Assembly: GCA_015491895.1 (NCBI GenBank)
Contig: WFVA01000113.1
Span: forward strand, 1-41,511
DNA from: Albidovulum sp.
GTDB taxonomy: Bacteria > Pseudomonadota > Alphaproteobacteria > Rhodobacterales > Rhodobacteraceae
DNA: 41,511 nt
Reading direction: 5' to 3'
This document shows positions 32,916-40,292 of the stretch, piece by piece; position 1 is the first letter of the stretch; each line of letters opens with the position of its first letter. The notes below the pieces were generated by a model. It did not search any database, had not been told where the DNA came from, and was given only the letters and a program-made list of their open reading frames with translations. The position numbers were made by a program, and so were the translations under genes.

Positions 32916-34064
32916 TCAATAGGCGCTGCCGCCCTCCTTCACATCCTCTTCCTTCAGCTTGCCCCACAGCACCCGATAGACCCAGGCCGTATAGGCGATG
33001 ATCAACGGCATGAAGAGCACCGCAGACACCAGCATCACGAAGAGGGTCATGTGGGAGGAGGAGCTGTCCCATACGGTGAGCGAACTGACGGGATCGCTCG
33101 AGGAAGGCAGGATGACGGGGAACATCGTCAGCCCCACGGTGGAAATGATGCCGGTGATGGAGAGGGCGGAAGAGAGGATCACGCCGGTTTCACGCCCGCT
33201 CCTGAAGCCCCGCCAGGCAAGCAGCGCGCCCAGCACGCCGAGCACGGGAGCGATGGCGATCCAGGGGCGTGCGGCATAGGCCGCAAGCCAGCTCCCCTCG
33301 CGCAGAACCTCCGTCAGGCGCGGATTCGAAGGGCCGTCATGCGCCACCGGAGCGGCGAAGCGATAGCCTTCGATGCCGAAGGCAAGCCACAGGCCGGCCA
33401 GCAGAAAGGCGGCGATGGCGATGAGCGCGGCCCGCTCCCCGGCAATGCGCGCCCGCCCGACAAACGCCCCCTCGGCCTTTACCGTGAGCCATGCCGCGCC
33501 GTGCATCACCATCATCGAAAGCGAAACCACGCCCGCAAGCAGGGCAAAGGGATTGAGCAGCCCCCAGAAACTGCCCTCGTAAACGGAGCGCAGATCGTCG
33601 GTTAGGTGAAAGGGCACGCCCTGGATCACGTTGCCCACTGCCACGCCGAAGAGAAGCGCGGGGCCGGCGCTGCCGATGAACAGCGCCCAGTCCCAGCTGC
33701 TGCGCCACAGCCTGCCGGGGCGCTTGGAGCGATACTTGAAGGCGACGGGGCGCAGGATCAGGGAGGCGAGAATGGCGAACATCGCCATGTAGAAGCCCGA
33801 GAAGCTCACCCCGTAGAGGAGCGGCCAGGCGGCGAAGATGGCCCCGCCGCCGAGAACGAACCACACCTGATTGCCCTCCCAGACCGGCCCGATGGTATTG
33901 ATCATCACCCGGCGCTCGGCATCCGTGCGCCCGATGAAGGGCAGCATGGTGCCGATACCGAGATCGAAGCCGTCGGTGAGGGCAAAGCCGATCAGCAGCA
34001 CGCCCAGCAGCACCCACCAGGCCAGACGCAGAAATTCGAAACTCAGGAATTCATGCAGGATCAT
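32916..34064 (-). CDS. cydB: CydB, cytochrome bd oxidase subunit II
   Basis: Membrane subunit (382 aa) with about eight to nine helices. It opens with FEFLRLAWWVLLGVLLIGFALTDGFDLG (split across residues 9-36), the family N-terminus, then WEGNQVWFVLGGGAIFAAWP and RPVAFKYRSK. It pairs with CydA to form the quinol oxidase reducing O2 to water with high affinity. It begins 5 nt after the cydA stop. Confidence 0.97.
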   Translation of the reverse strand: MILHEFLSFEFLRLAWWVLLGVLLIGFALTDGFDLGIGTMLPFIGRTDAERRVMINTIGPVWEGNQVWFVLGGGAIFAAWPLLYGVSFSGFYMAMFAILASLILRPVAFKYRSKRPGRLWRSSWDWALFIGSAGPALLFGVAVGNVIQGVPFHLTDDLRSVYEGSFWGLLNPFALLAGVVSLSMMVMHGAAWLTVKAEGAFVGRARIAGERAALIAIAAFLLAGLWLAFGIEGYRFAAPVAHDGPSNPRLTEVLREGSWLAAYAARPWIAIAPVLGVLGALLAWRGFRSGRETGVILSSALSITGIISTVGLTMFPVILPSSSDPVSSLTVWDSSSSHMTLFVMLVSAVLFMPLIIAYTAWVYRVLWGKLKEEDVKEGGSAY

Positions 34065-34069
34065 CTCGA

Positions 34070-35683
34070 TTACTCCCCCGGTGTGAGAACGGCTTCATCG
34101 TCATCGGCGCAGCCGCGCAGGCGCTTGCGGTGACGATCCATCCAGGCCTCGGTTTCCGCCACGTCCTCCGTCGGGCCCTTGCGGATATATTTCACCATCA
34201 GCCCGATCTCGACGATGAACAGCACGGTATAGAGCAGCACGAAACCGGCCAGCGTGAAGGCGACCTGACCCACGGAAAGGCTGCTCACCCCGAGGGCTGT
34301 CGGCAGGATGGAATCCACCACCCAGGGCTGGCGTCCGTATTCGGCCACGATCCATCCAAGCTCCACGGCGATCCACGGCAGCGGGATGATCAGCACCCCG
34401 AGCCTCAGCGCCCAGCGCGGGAAACGCATCCCCCTGAAGCTCGCGGTATAGAAGAAATACCCCAGCACCGCGATGAAGGTGAAACCGATGGCCACCATGA
34501 TGCGGAAGGCCCAGAAAAGAGGCCACACATGGGGCACGGTATCATCGGCGGCCTTGCGGATCATCTCCTCGTCAGCCTCGCGCGGATCATCGACATAGCG
34601 CTTCAGCAGCAGCGCAAAGCCCAGATCATCGCCGTGATTCTCGAACTGGAGCTTCACCTCGGGAGGCACATCACCCCTGTTCTCGCGGATCTTCATCAGC
34701 GCGTCATAGGCGATGATGCCCGAGCGCACGCGCTTCTCCGCCTCCTGCACCAGCTCCTCGATCCCCTCGATCTCTTCGGTCAGGCTGCGGGTGCCGATCA
34801 GCCCCATGACGTAAGGGATCCTGATGGCATATTTGGTCTCCCGCGCTTCCTGATCGGGCCAGCCCAGGAGGGTAAAGGAGGCCGGCGCCGGCTCGGTTTC
34901 CCACATGGCTTCGATCGCGGCCAGCTTCATCTTCTGGGAATGGCCGGTGCTGTAGCCCGATTCATCGCCCAGCACCACCACCGAGAGCGCCGAGGCGAGG
35001 CCGAAGCTCGCCGCAACCGTGATCGAGCGGCGCGCCAGTTCGAAATGGCGCCCCTTCAGCATGTACCAGGAAGAAACCCCGATCACGAAGACGGCGGCCG
35101 TCACATAGCCGGCCGAAACCGTATGCACGAATTTCGCCTGGGCCACCTCGTTGAAGATGACATCGAAGAAATTCGTCATCTCCATGCGCATCGTCAGCGG
35201 ATTGAACTCGGCGCCGACGGGATTCTGCATCCAGCCATTGGCGATCAGGATCCAGAGCGCCGAGAAATTGGAGCCGATCGCCACCAGCCAGGTGACGATC
35301 ATGTGCTGCACCTTGGAGAGCTTGTCCCAGCCGAAGAAGAACAGGCCCACGAAGGTGGCCTCGAGGAAGAAGGCCATCAAGCCCTCGAGCGCCAGCGGCG
35401 CGCCGAAGATGTCACCGACATACTGGCTGTAGTAGCTCCAGTTCATGCCGAATTCGAATTCCATCGTCAGCCCCGTGGCCACGCCGATGGCGAAATTGAT
35501 GCCGAAAAGCATGCCCCAGAATTTGGTCATCTGCCGCCAGATGGGGCGGTTCGTCATGACATAGACGGTGTTCATGATCGCCACGATCACCGAAAGCCCG
35601 AGCGTGAGGGGCACGAAGAGGAAATGGAAAAGCGCCGTGGCGGCGAACTGGAGGCGCGAAAGCTCGACGATATCAAGTTCCAT
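34070..35683 (-). CDS. cydA: CydA, cytochrome bd oxidase subunit I (long Q-loop type)
   Basis: Haem-bearing subunit (537 aa). His20 in ALFHFLFVPL matches the high-spin haem b ligand (His19 in E. coli). FVHTVSAGYVTAA holds the equivalent of His186, and FRIMVAIGF the Met of haem b558. The quinol-binding region is the long, E. coli-like form (segments IPYVMGLIGTRS, LLLKRYVDDP, DTVPHVWPLFWAF) rather than the short CIO form, so it should be a true bd-I type oxidase. The ATG at 35681-35683 follows AAGGAA. cydA is preceded by its own FNR-type box although cydDC lies just upstream. Confidence 0.97.
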   Translation of the reverse strand: MELDIVELSRLQFAATALFHFLFVPLTLGLSVIVAIMNTVYVMTNRPIWRQMTKFWGMLFGINFAIGVATGLTMEFEFGMNWSYYSQYVGDIFGAPLALEGLMAFFLEATFVGLFFFGWDKLSKVQHMIVTWLVAIGSNFSALWILIANGWMQNPVGAEFNPLTMRMEMTNFFDVIFNEVAQAKFVHTVSAGYVTAAVFVIGVSSWYMLKGRHFELARRSITVAASFGLASALSVVVLGDESGYSTGHSQKMKLAAIEAMWETEPAPASFTLLGWPDQEARETKYAIRIPYVMGLIGTRSLTEEIEGIEELVQEAEKRVRSGIIAYDALMKIRENRGDVPPEVKLQFENHGDDLGFALLLKRYVDDPREADEEMIRKAADDTVPHVWPLFWAFRIMVAIGFTFIAVLGYFFYTASFRGMRFPRWALRLGVLIIPLPWIAVELGWIVAEYGRQPWVVDSILPTALGVSSLSVGQVAFTLAGFVLLYTVLFIVEIGLMVKYIRKGPTEDVAETEAWMDRHRKRLRGCADDDEAVLTPGE

Positions 35684-35708
35684 GATATGGTTCCTTTCCG
35701 GGCGGATG

Positions 35709-35730
35709 TTCCACATTCAGGTATGTGGAA
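35709..35730. promoter_or_regulatory. 22-bp palindrome in the cydA leader
   Basis: TTCCACAT and ATGTGGAA form perfect 8-bp arms around a 6-bp spacer, 25 nt upstream of the cydA ATG and between it and the FNR box. It may be an operator for an unidentified repressor or a hairpin in the 5' leader. It does not match the FNR consensus. Confidence 0.5.
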
Positions 35731-35789
35731 AACATATATCTACGATACCGCTTTTAAGCGCCTCCATACAGCACCTTTTCAGGACAGCT

Positions 35790-35803
35790 TTGACATGGAT
35801 CAA
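35790..35803. promoter_or_regulatory. FNR/FnrL-type box upstream of cydA
   Basis: TTGAC-ATGG-ATCAA differs by one base from TTGAT-N4-ATCAA. It lies in the 152-bp gap between cydC and cydA, about 106 nt before the cydA start. It implies low-oxygen induction of cydABX independent of cydDC. The exact -10 is unclear (TATGGA at 35763-35768 would put the box near -41). Confidence 0.7.
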
Positions 35804-35835
35804 GAATGGTTCAGGAAAGGGCGTGCGGCGGGGCT

Positions 35836-37563
35836 TCAAGGGGCGACCCGGCATGTCCTGTCGCACCATTCGGCCTCTTCGCGGCGATGTGTCGCAATCA
35901 CGATCGCGGCCTGCGGGCAGTATCGGCGCAGCCCTGAAAGGACGCGCCGCGCGGTGTCCGAATCCAGCCCCTCGCAGGGTTCGTCGAGCAGAAGGAGCGC
36001 GGGGCGGCGGATCAGCACCCTTGCAAGGGCAAGGCGGCGCCTCTCGCCGCCCGAAAGCCCGCTGCCCGCCTCGCCGAGCCGCAGCGCGAGCCCGCCCGCC
36101 GGCGCGAACACCCGCCACAGATCGACCGCCCGCAGCACCTCTTCCATCGCCGCCGCATCGGCCTGCGGCGCGGCAAGCGCGAGGTTTTCGCCAATGGTGC
36201 CGCCGATCAGGGCCGCGCGCTGCAACAGGAGCCCGATCCGGCGCCGCCGCTCCGCCTCGCCCAGCAAGCCGAGCCTCCGCCCCTCGAGAAGGATTTCGCC
36301 GCGAACCGGCGGCAGCTCTCCGGCCAGTGCCGTAAGCAGGGTAGATTTCCCGCCCCCGCTCGGACCGGTGAGCCCGAGGCTTTCGCCGGCAGACACCTCG
36401 AAGCCGATCCCCTCGAGGATCGGATGCGCGGGGCTCTCCGGGCGCGCGATCGCAACCGCCCGGCATGCGATCACGGGCGGCGCGGATCGCGCCCGCGCCG
36501 CCCCGGCCGGCTGCGCGCTTTCTCCTTGCCGGGCGGCGCTTTCCTCTGCCGTTTCGCCGGGCGCCTCGGCCGCTTCCCCTTGCGGGGATCGCCCGAAGAT
36601 GCGGCGCGCCGCGTCCTCCATCCGCCCCCATTCCACCATCCCCCGCAGGAGCGGCTGGGTGATCTCCGCAAGGCCGAGGGCGGCAAAGAAGCCAAGGCCC
36701 GCCACGGCGGCGGAGCCCGCATCGCCCAGCGCGAGGAGTGCCCCGCCCAGCAGCGCCCCGCTTGCGGCCAGAAGCCCACCGAGCCCCGTCAGCCCGGCGG
36801 CGGCGCGCTCATGGGCGGCCGTTTCGAGCCAGGCCCGGCGCTGGCGGCGATCGGCCTCGAGCGCATGTTCCGCCGCCGCCGCAAGCCGCCCGGCAAAGAG
36901 CAGATCCACCTGCCCCCGCATCATCTCCGAAAGGCGCAGCCGCAGCGCCTGATGGGCGCATTCGCCAAGCCGGGCCGGGCGGCGGGCGCGCGCCAGAACG
37001 CGCGCCCCGGCGGCGATCGCTCCGCCAAGGATCCCCGCTCCCACCGAAAGCGCCACAACCGGCCCGGCAATCGCCCAAAGCCCGGCCACCGCCGCGATCA
37101 GAACGGCGCTTCCGGCCACAACCGGGACGAACAGGGCCAGTACGATGCCGTCCAGCGCATCCACATCCGCCGTGATCCTGTTGAGGGCCGCGCCGGCGCG
37201 CAGGGCCTGCAGGCGATGGAGCGGCAGGCGCGCGAACCCCTCCAGCACCCGCACCCTGAGCAGGGCGAGGGCGCGCAGGGTGGCATCATGGGTGAGCAGG
37301 CGCTCGCCGTAGCGCGTAAGCGTGCGCAGAAGCGCCAGCCCCCGCACCCCGGCGCTTGGCAGGAAAACACTGATCCCGCTCGCCGCAACCCCGGCCCAGC
37401 CCGTTGCCAGCCCCGCCACGCCGCTTGCGATGATGAACCAGCCCGAAAGGCCGAGCAGGGCCGTGCCCGCGAGCATGACAAGCACCGCCAGCATCAGCCC
37501 CCGCCACAGGGCCGGGCCCTCGGCATTGCGGATATGGCGCAGGGCACGCAGAGCGTATTTCAT
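35836..37563 (-). CDS. cydC: CydC, heterodimeric thiol/haem ABC exporter subunit
   Basis: ABC exporter half (575 aa) required for assembly of cytochrome bd, exporting cysteine/glutathione to the periplasm as CydDC. A six-helix membrane domain (about 20-300) is followed by an Ala/Glu-rich linker and a nucleotide-binding domain: Walker A GPSGGGKSTLL, signature LSGGERRRLALA, Walker B ALLLLDEPCEGLD. It overlaps cydD by ATGA. The linker around 320-350 is unusually Ala/Glu-rich, otherwise ordinary. TLTRYGERLLTHD is a CydC-specific segment. Confidence 0.93.
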   Translation of the reverse strand: MKYALRALRHIRNAEGPALWRGLMLAVLVMLAGTALLGLSGWFIIASGVAGLATGWAGVAASGISVFLPSAGVRGLALLRTLTRYGERLLTHDATLRALALLRVRVLEGFARLPLHRLQALRAGAALNRITADVDALDGIVLALFVPVVAGSAVLIAAVAGLWAIAGPVVALSVGAGILGGAIAAGARVLARARRPARLGECAHQALRLRLSEMMRGQVDLLFAGRLAAAAEHALEADRRQRRAWLETAAHERAAAGLTGLGGLLAASGALLGGALLALGDAGSAAVAGLGFFAALGLAEITQPLLRGMVEWGRMEDAARRIFGRSPQGEAAEAPGETAEESAARQGESAQPAGAARARSAPPVIACRAVAIARPESPAHPILEGIGFEVSAGESLGLTGPSGGGKSTLLTALAGELPPVRGEILLEGRRLGLLGEAERRRRIGLLLQRAALIGGTIGENLALAAPQADAAAMEEVLRAVDLWRVFAPAGGLALRLGEAGSGLSGGERRRLALARVLIRRPALLLLDEPCEGLDSDTARRVLSGLRRYCPQAAIVIATHRREEAEWCDRTCRVAP

Positions 37564-39443
37564 GCCCTGCCCTCCCCCGGCCCCGCGTGCGCCTCTCCCG
37601 CGCCCGACGCTGAAGCAGGGCCGGAACCATCAAGCGCCACCCGGCGGGAAAGGCGGCCTGCGAGCTTTTCGTCATGGGTGGCGACGACAAGCGTTCGCCC
37701 CCCTTTCGCAAGCCGCAGAAGCCCTTCCGCAACGGCCGCCGCGGTATCGGGATCGAGATCGGCCGTCGGCTCGTCGGCAAGGACGACATCGCCGCGCGAA
37801 AGGAAGGCGCGCGCGATCAGGAGACGCCGCGCCTCGCCCCCCGAAACCCCGGCGCCGTTCTCTCCGAGCCGGGTTTGCAGCCCGCGCGGCAGCCGGGCCA
37901 CGATGCCTTCCGCCCGGGCGGCGGCAAGGGCGGCTCGGATCTCTTCCTCCGAAGGCGGCACCTGCGCCCCAAGCGTGAGATTGCGCCACAGGCTCGCGGC
38001 GAGGAAAAAGGGCTTCTGGCCGATCCACACGATCCGCGCCCGCCATGCATCGGCGCTTGCGTCGTCAAGCACCGTGCCGCCGGCCACCCGTATGTCGCCC
38101 GCACAGGGGCGGATCAGCCCGCCGATGGTGGCGAGAAGGGTCGTCTTGCCGCTGCCGGAGGGGCCGGTGACGGCGATCGTCTCCCCCTCTTCCACTTCCA
38201 GATCTGGAAGGCGCAGCCGCCCGCGCCCCGGCAGGCAAACGGCACAGCCGCGAAGCCTGATCCGCGCGGGCCCGGGCAGGGGTGCGGGCGATGCTTCGGG
38301 CAAACCTGCCGCAGAGGTGCTTTCACCATCATTGCCCTGCCCGAGGATGCGATCCCCGGCAGCCTTCTCGAAGGCGGCCAGATCCCGGGAAACGGCGGCG
38401 GCGGCGGCGCGGTCATGCCAGGCGGCGGCCACATCGCGCAGGGGCTGGAAGAAGGCCGGCGCCAGCATCAGCAGAAACACCCCCTGCCCCACCGAAAGCC
38501 GCTGCCCCCAGGCACCGAAATGGAAATCGCCCAAGAGCGAAAACCCTACATAGACAGCCACCAGCGCCACGCCGAGGGCGGCGAAAAGCTCCAGCACCGT
38601 CGAGGAAAGGAAGGCAATGCGCAACACGCCCATGCTCTCGCGCCGCAGGGCCTCCGCCCGGGCGCGAAACCCCTGTGAAACGGGGCCGATCGCATCGAGA
38701 AGGCGGATGTCGGCCAGGGCCGCTAGGCGCTCCATCAGGAGGGCATTGAGGCTCGCAAGCTCCTCCATCTGGCGCTCGCTCGCCTTCTGCGCCGCCATGC
38801 CGATCAGCGCCATGAAAAGCGGAATGAGCGGCCCCGCGATCAGAAACAGCGCCGCCACCACCCAGGATTGGCTTGCCGCCACGGCGATCAGCGCCAACGG
38901 CACGATCATCACCCGCAGGCGGGCCGGATGGTAGCGCATGAGCCAGGGGCGCAGGAGGGCGATCTTCTCAGCCGCAAGCGCGGCGAATTCCGCCGAGTGA
39001 GGGCGCCCGGCGGCGGAGGGAGAAAGAAAAGCGGCCTGCCGGACAATCCGGCGGCGCAGATCGGCGATGGCCGCATCGGCCCCCTCGGCGGCATTTCTCT
39101 GGGCCCGCGCATCAAGAAGGAGGCGGATGAGGCCGAGCGCAAGGAAGGCGGCAACGGCCGCGCCAACGCCCCGCCATGAAAGCGTGCCAGCCCCGGCGAT
39201 TGCACCTGCCGCCGGCCCCTCTCCGGCTGCAGAACCCCCGAGATTCACCAAGGCAAGCCGCTGCAATAGCCAGGCCACGGCCGCGGCCTGCGGGATCCAC
39301 AGAAGCGCGGAGACGACCGAAAGCCACCCCGCCCTCTCAAGCCGCCTTCCCGCCACGCCAACAGCACGGGCGAGGTGATCCTTCGCCCCCGGCGTGCCTT
39401 CAGCGCCTGACGGCCCTTCATGCTCTGCCATGGATGCGTCCAT
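37560..39443 (-). CDS. cydD: CydD, heterodimeric thiol/haem ABC exporter subunit
   Basis: Partner of CydC (627 aa). The membrane domain is at about 35-340, and the conserved LLRPWLMRYHPARLRVM, VSQGFRARAEALRRESMGVL and the ATP-binding half follow: Walker [12 protein letters not shown], signature VSGGEARRLLIA, Walker B VLADEPTADLD. Insertions rich in Ala and Gly (about 70-90 and 375-400) make it somewhat longer than E. coli CydD. The ATG at 39441-39443 has AAGGAAG 8-9 nt upstream. The promoter region is shared with the divergent Rrf2 regulator. Confidence 0.93.
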   Translation of the reverse strand: MDASMAEHEGPSGAEGTPGAKDHLARAVGVAGRRLERAGWLSVVSALLWIPQAAAVAWLLQRLALVNLGGSAAGEGPAAGAIAGAGTLSWRGVGAAVAAFLALGLIRLLLDARAQRNAAEGADAAIADLRRRIVRQAAFLSPSAAGRPHSAEFAALAAEKIALLRPWLMRYHPARLRVMIVPLALIAVAASQSWVVAALFLIAGPLIPLFMALIGMAAQKASERQMEELASLNALLMERLAALADIRLLDAIGPVSQGFRARAEALRRESMGVLRIAFLSSTVLELFAALGVALVAVYVGFSLLGDFHFGAWGQRLSVGQGVFLLMLAPAFFQPLRDVAAAWHDRAAAAAVSRDLAAFEKAAGDRILGQGNDGESTSAAGLPEASPAPLPGPARIRLRGCAVCLPGRGRLRLPDLEVEEGETIAVTGPSGSGKTTLLATIGGLIRPCAGDIRVAGGTVLDDASADAWRARIVWIGQKPFFLAASLWRNLTLGAQVPPSEEEIRAALAAARAEGIVARLPRGLQTRLGENGAGVSGGEARRLLIARAFLSRGDVVLADEPTADLDPDTAAAVAEGLLRLAKGGRTLVVATHDEKLAGRLSRRVALDGSGPASASGAGEAHAGPGEGRA

Positions 39444-39524
39444 GCGATCTTCCTTCCGGCCCCGCCGCCCCTGCCAGGCTTGCCCCGGCCCATCTCCCGG
39501 CGCCATTTGCTGCATCGGGGATAT

Positions 39525-39545
39525 ATCTTATTCCCGAGAGCGGGA
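39525..39545 (-). promoter_or_regulatory. cydD promoter -10 with adjacent dyad
   Basis: On minus, -10 TAAGAT (39525-39530) lies so that the FNR box centre is 41-42 nt upstream of the inferred start (about 39517), the classical class II activator spacing. A perfect dyad TCCCG-N4-CGGGA (39532-39545) fills the spacer between -10 and the FNR box, a place where a repressor would exclude polymerase. Confidence 0.5.
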
Positions 39546-39551
39546 TTCGAT

Positions 39552-39565
39552 CTGATCTGCATCAA
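39552..39565. promoter_or_regulatory. FNR/FnrL-type box between cydD and the Rrf2 regulator
   Basis: On minus TTGAT-GCAG-ATCAG, one mismatch at the last base to TTGAT-N4-ATCAA. It is positioned for class II activation of cydDC, and it is also 75 nt before the divergent regulator gene. Confidence 0.7.
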
Positions 39566-39640
39566 GGCGGCCCTCTTGCGGCAGGGTAATTTCGCCGCAG
39601 GTAACGCGCCAGAAGATCAACAGTCATCCGGTGGTAACAG

Positions 39641-40084
39641 ATGCGACTCACGGTGAAAACCAACCTTGCCATGCGCACGCTCATGTATTGCGCCGTGCAT
39701 CGCGGGCGGATGGTGCGCAAGAGCGAGATCGCACGCGCCTGCAATGCCTCGCCCAATCACATCGCCCATGTGATCAACAAGCTCTCGCAGATCGGCTTCA
39801 TCGAAACCCTGCGCGGGCGCAGCGGCGGGCTGCGCCTCGCGATCCCGCCCGAAAGCATCAGCGTCGGCCGGGTGTTTCGCCTTTTCGAGGCCAATGTTCC
39901 CTTTGCGGAGTGTTTCGCCGGGGTGGAGAACCAATGCCCCATCACCGCCGCCTGCCGCCTGCGCGGCGCCATTTCCAATGCCATCGAGGCCTTCTATGCC
40001 GCGCTCGATGATGTGACGCTGGCCGATCTCGTGCAAGGCAACCACGCGCTAGACGCCATCCTCGCCCAGCATGAAACCGCGTGA
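39641..40084 (+). CDS. Rrf2-family regulator, NsrR-like
   Basis: Fe-S winged-helix regulator (147 aa). MRLTVKTNLAMRTLMYCAV is the Rrf2/NsrR N-terminus. The HTH is SEIARACNASPNHIAHVINK, with the wing RGRSGGLRLA. Cys91, Cys99 and Cys105 (ECFAGVENQCPITAAC) are placed to bind an NO- or redox-sensitive cluster as in NsrR. It is divergent from cydDCABX, so it probably adjusts the oxidase to nitric oxide or oxygen stress, which fits the NO resistance of bd oxidases. NsrR and closely related RsrR-type regulators cannot be separated by eye. Confidence 0.85.
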   Translation: MRLTVKTNLAMRTLMYCAVHRGRMVRKSEIARACNASPNHIAHVINKLSQIGFIETLRGRSGGLRLAIPPESISVGRVFRLFEANVPFAECFAGVENQCPITAACRLRGAISNAIEAFYAALDDVTLADLVQGNHALDAILAQHETA

Positions 40085-40192
40085 ATGAAACCGCCTGAAG
40101 GCGCTGCCCCCCGGCCGGCCCTTCCCCTTTCCCGATTTTGCTGATAGCGTTGTCGGGATCCTGCATGACGGAGAACAGCCGATGATTCCAGC

Positions 40193-40227
40193 CCGGACAA
40201 TGCGCAGCGCCTGAAAGGCCTGTCCGG
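40193..40227 (+). other. Stem-loop in the leader of the ABC exporter
   Basis: CCGGACA (40193-40199) pairs with TGTCCGG (40221-40227), enclosing a smaller GCC-N5-GGC hairpin. It lies 66 nt upstream of the exporter ATG within a 208-bp gap. No known riboswitch class was recognised. Two tiny frames (6 and 10 codons from 40165 and 40182) overlap this leader. Confidence 0.35.
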
Positions 40228-40292
40228 CAGGGCTGGCCGAGGGCCGCCCCGATCATCCGCTCTTTTCATTATCAACGCCCCGAGTGTCCGTC

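Noticed and set aside
40085-40292. Known riboswitch before the exporter
   Set aside because: Could not match the conserved cores of SAM, SAH, cobalamin or other familiar classes.
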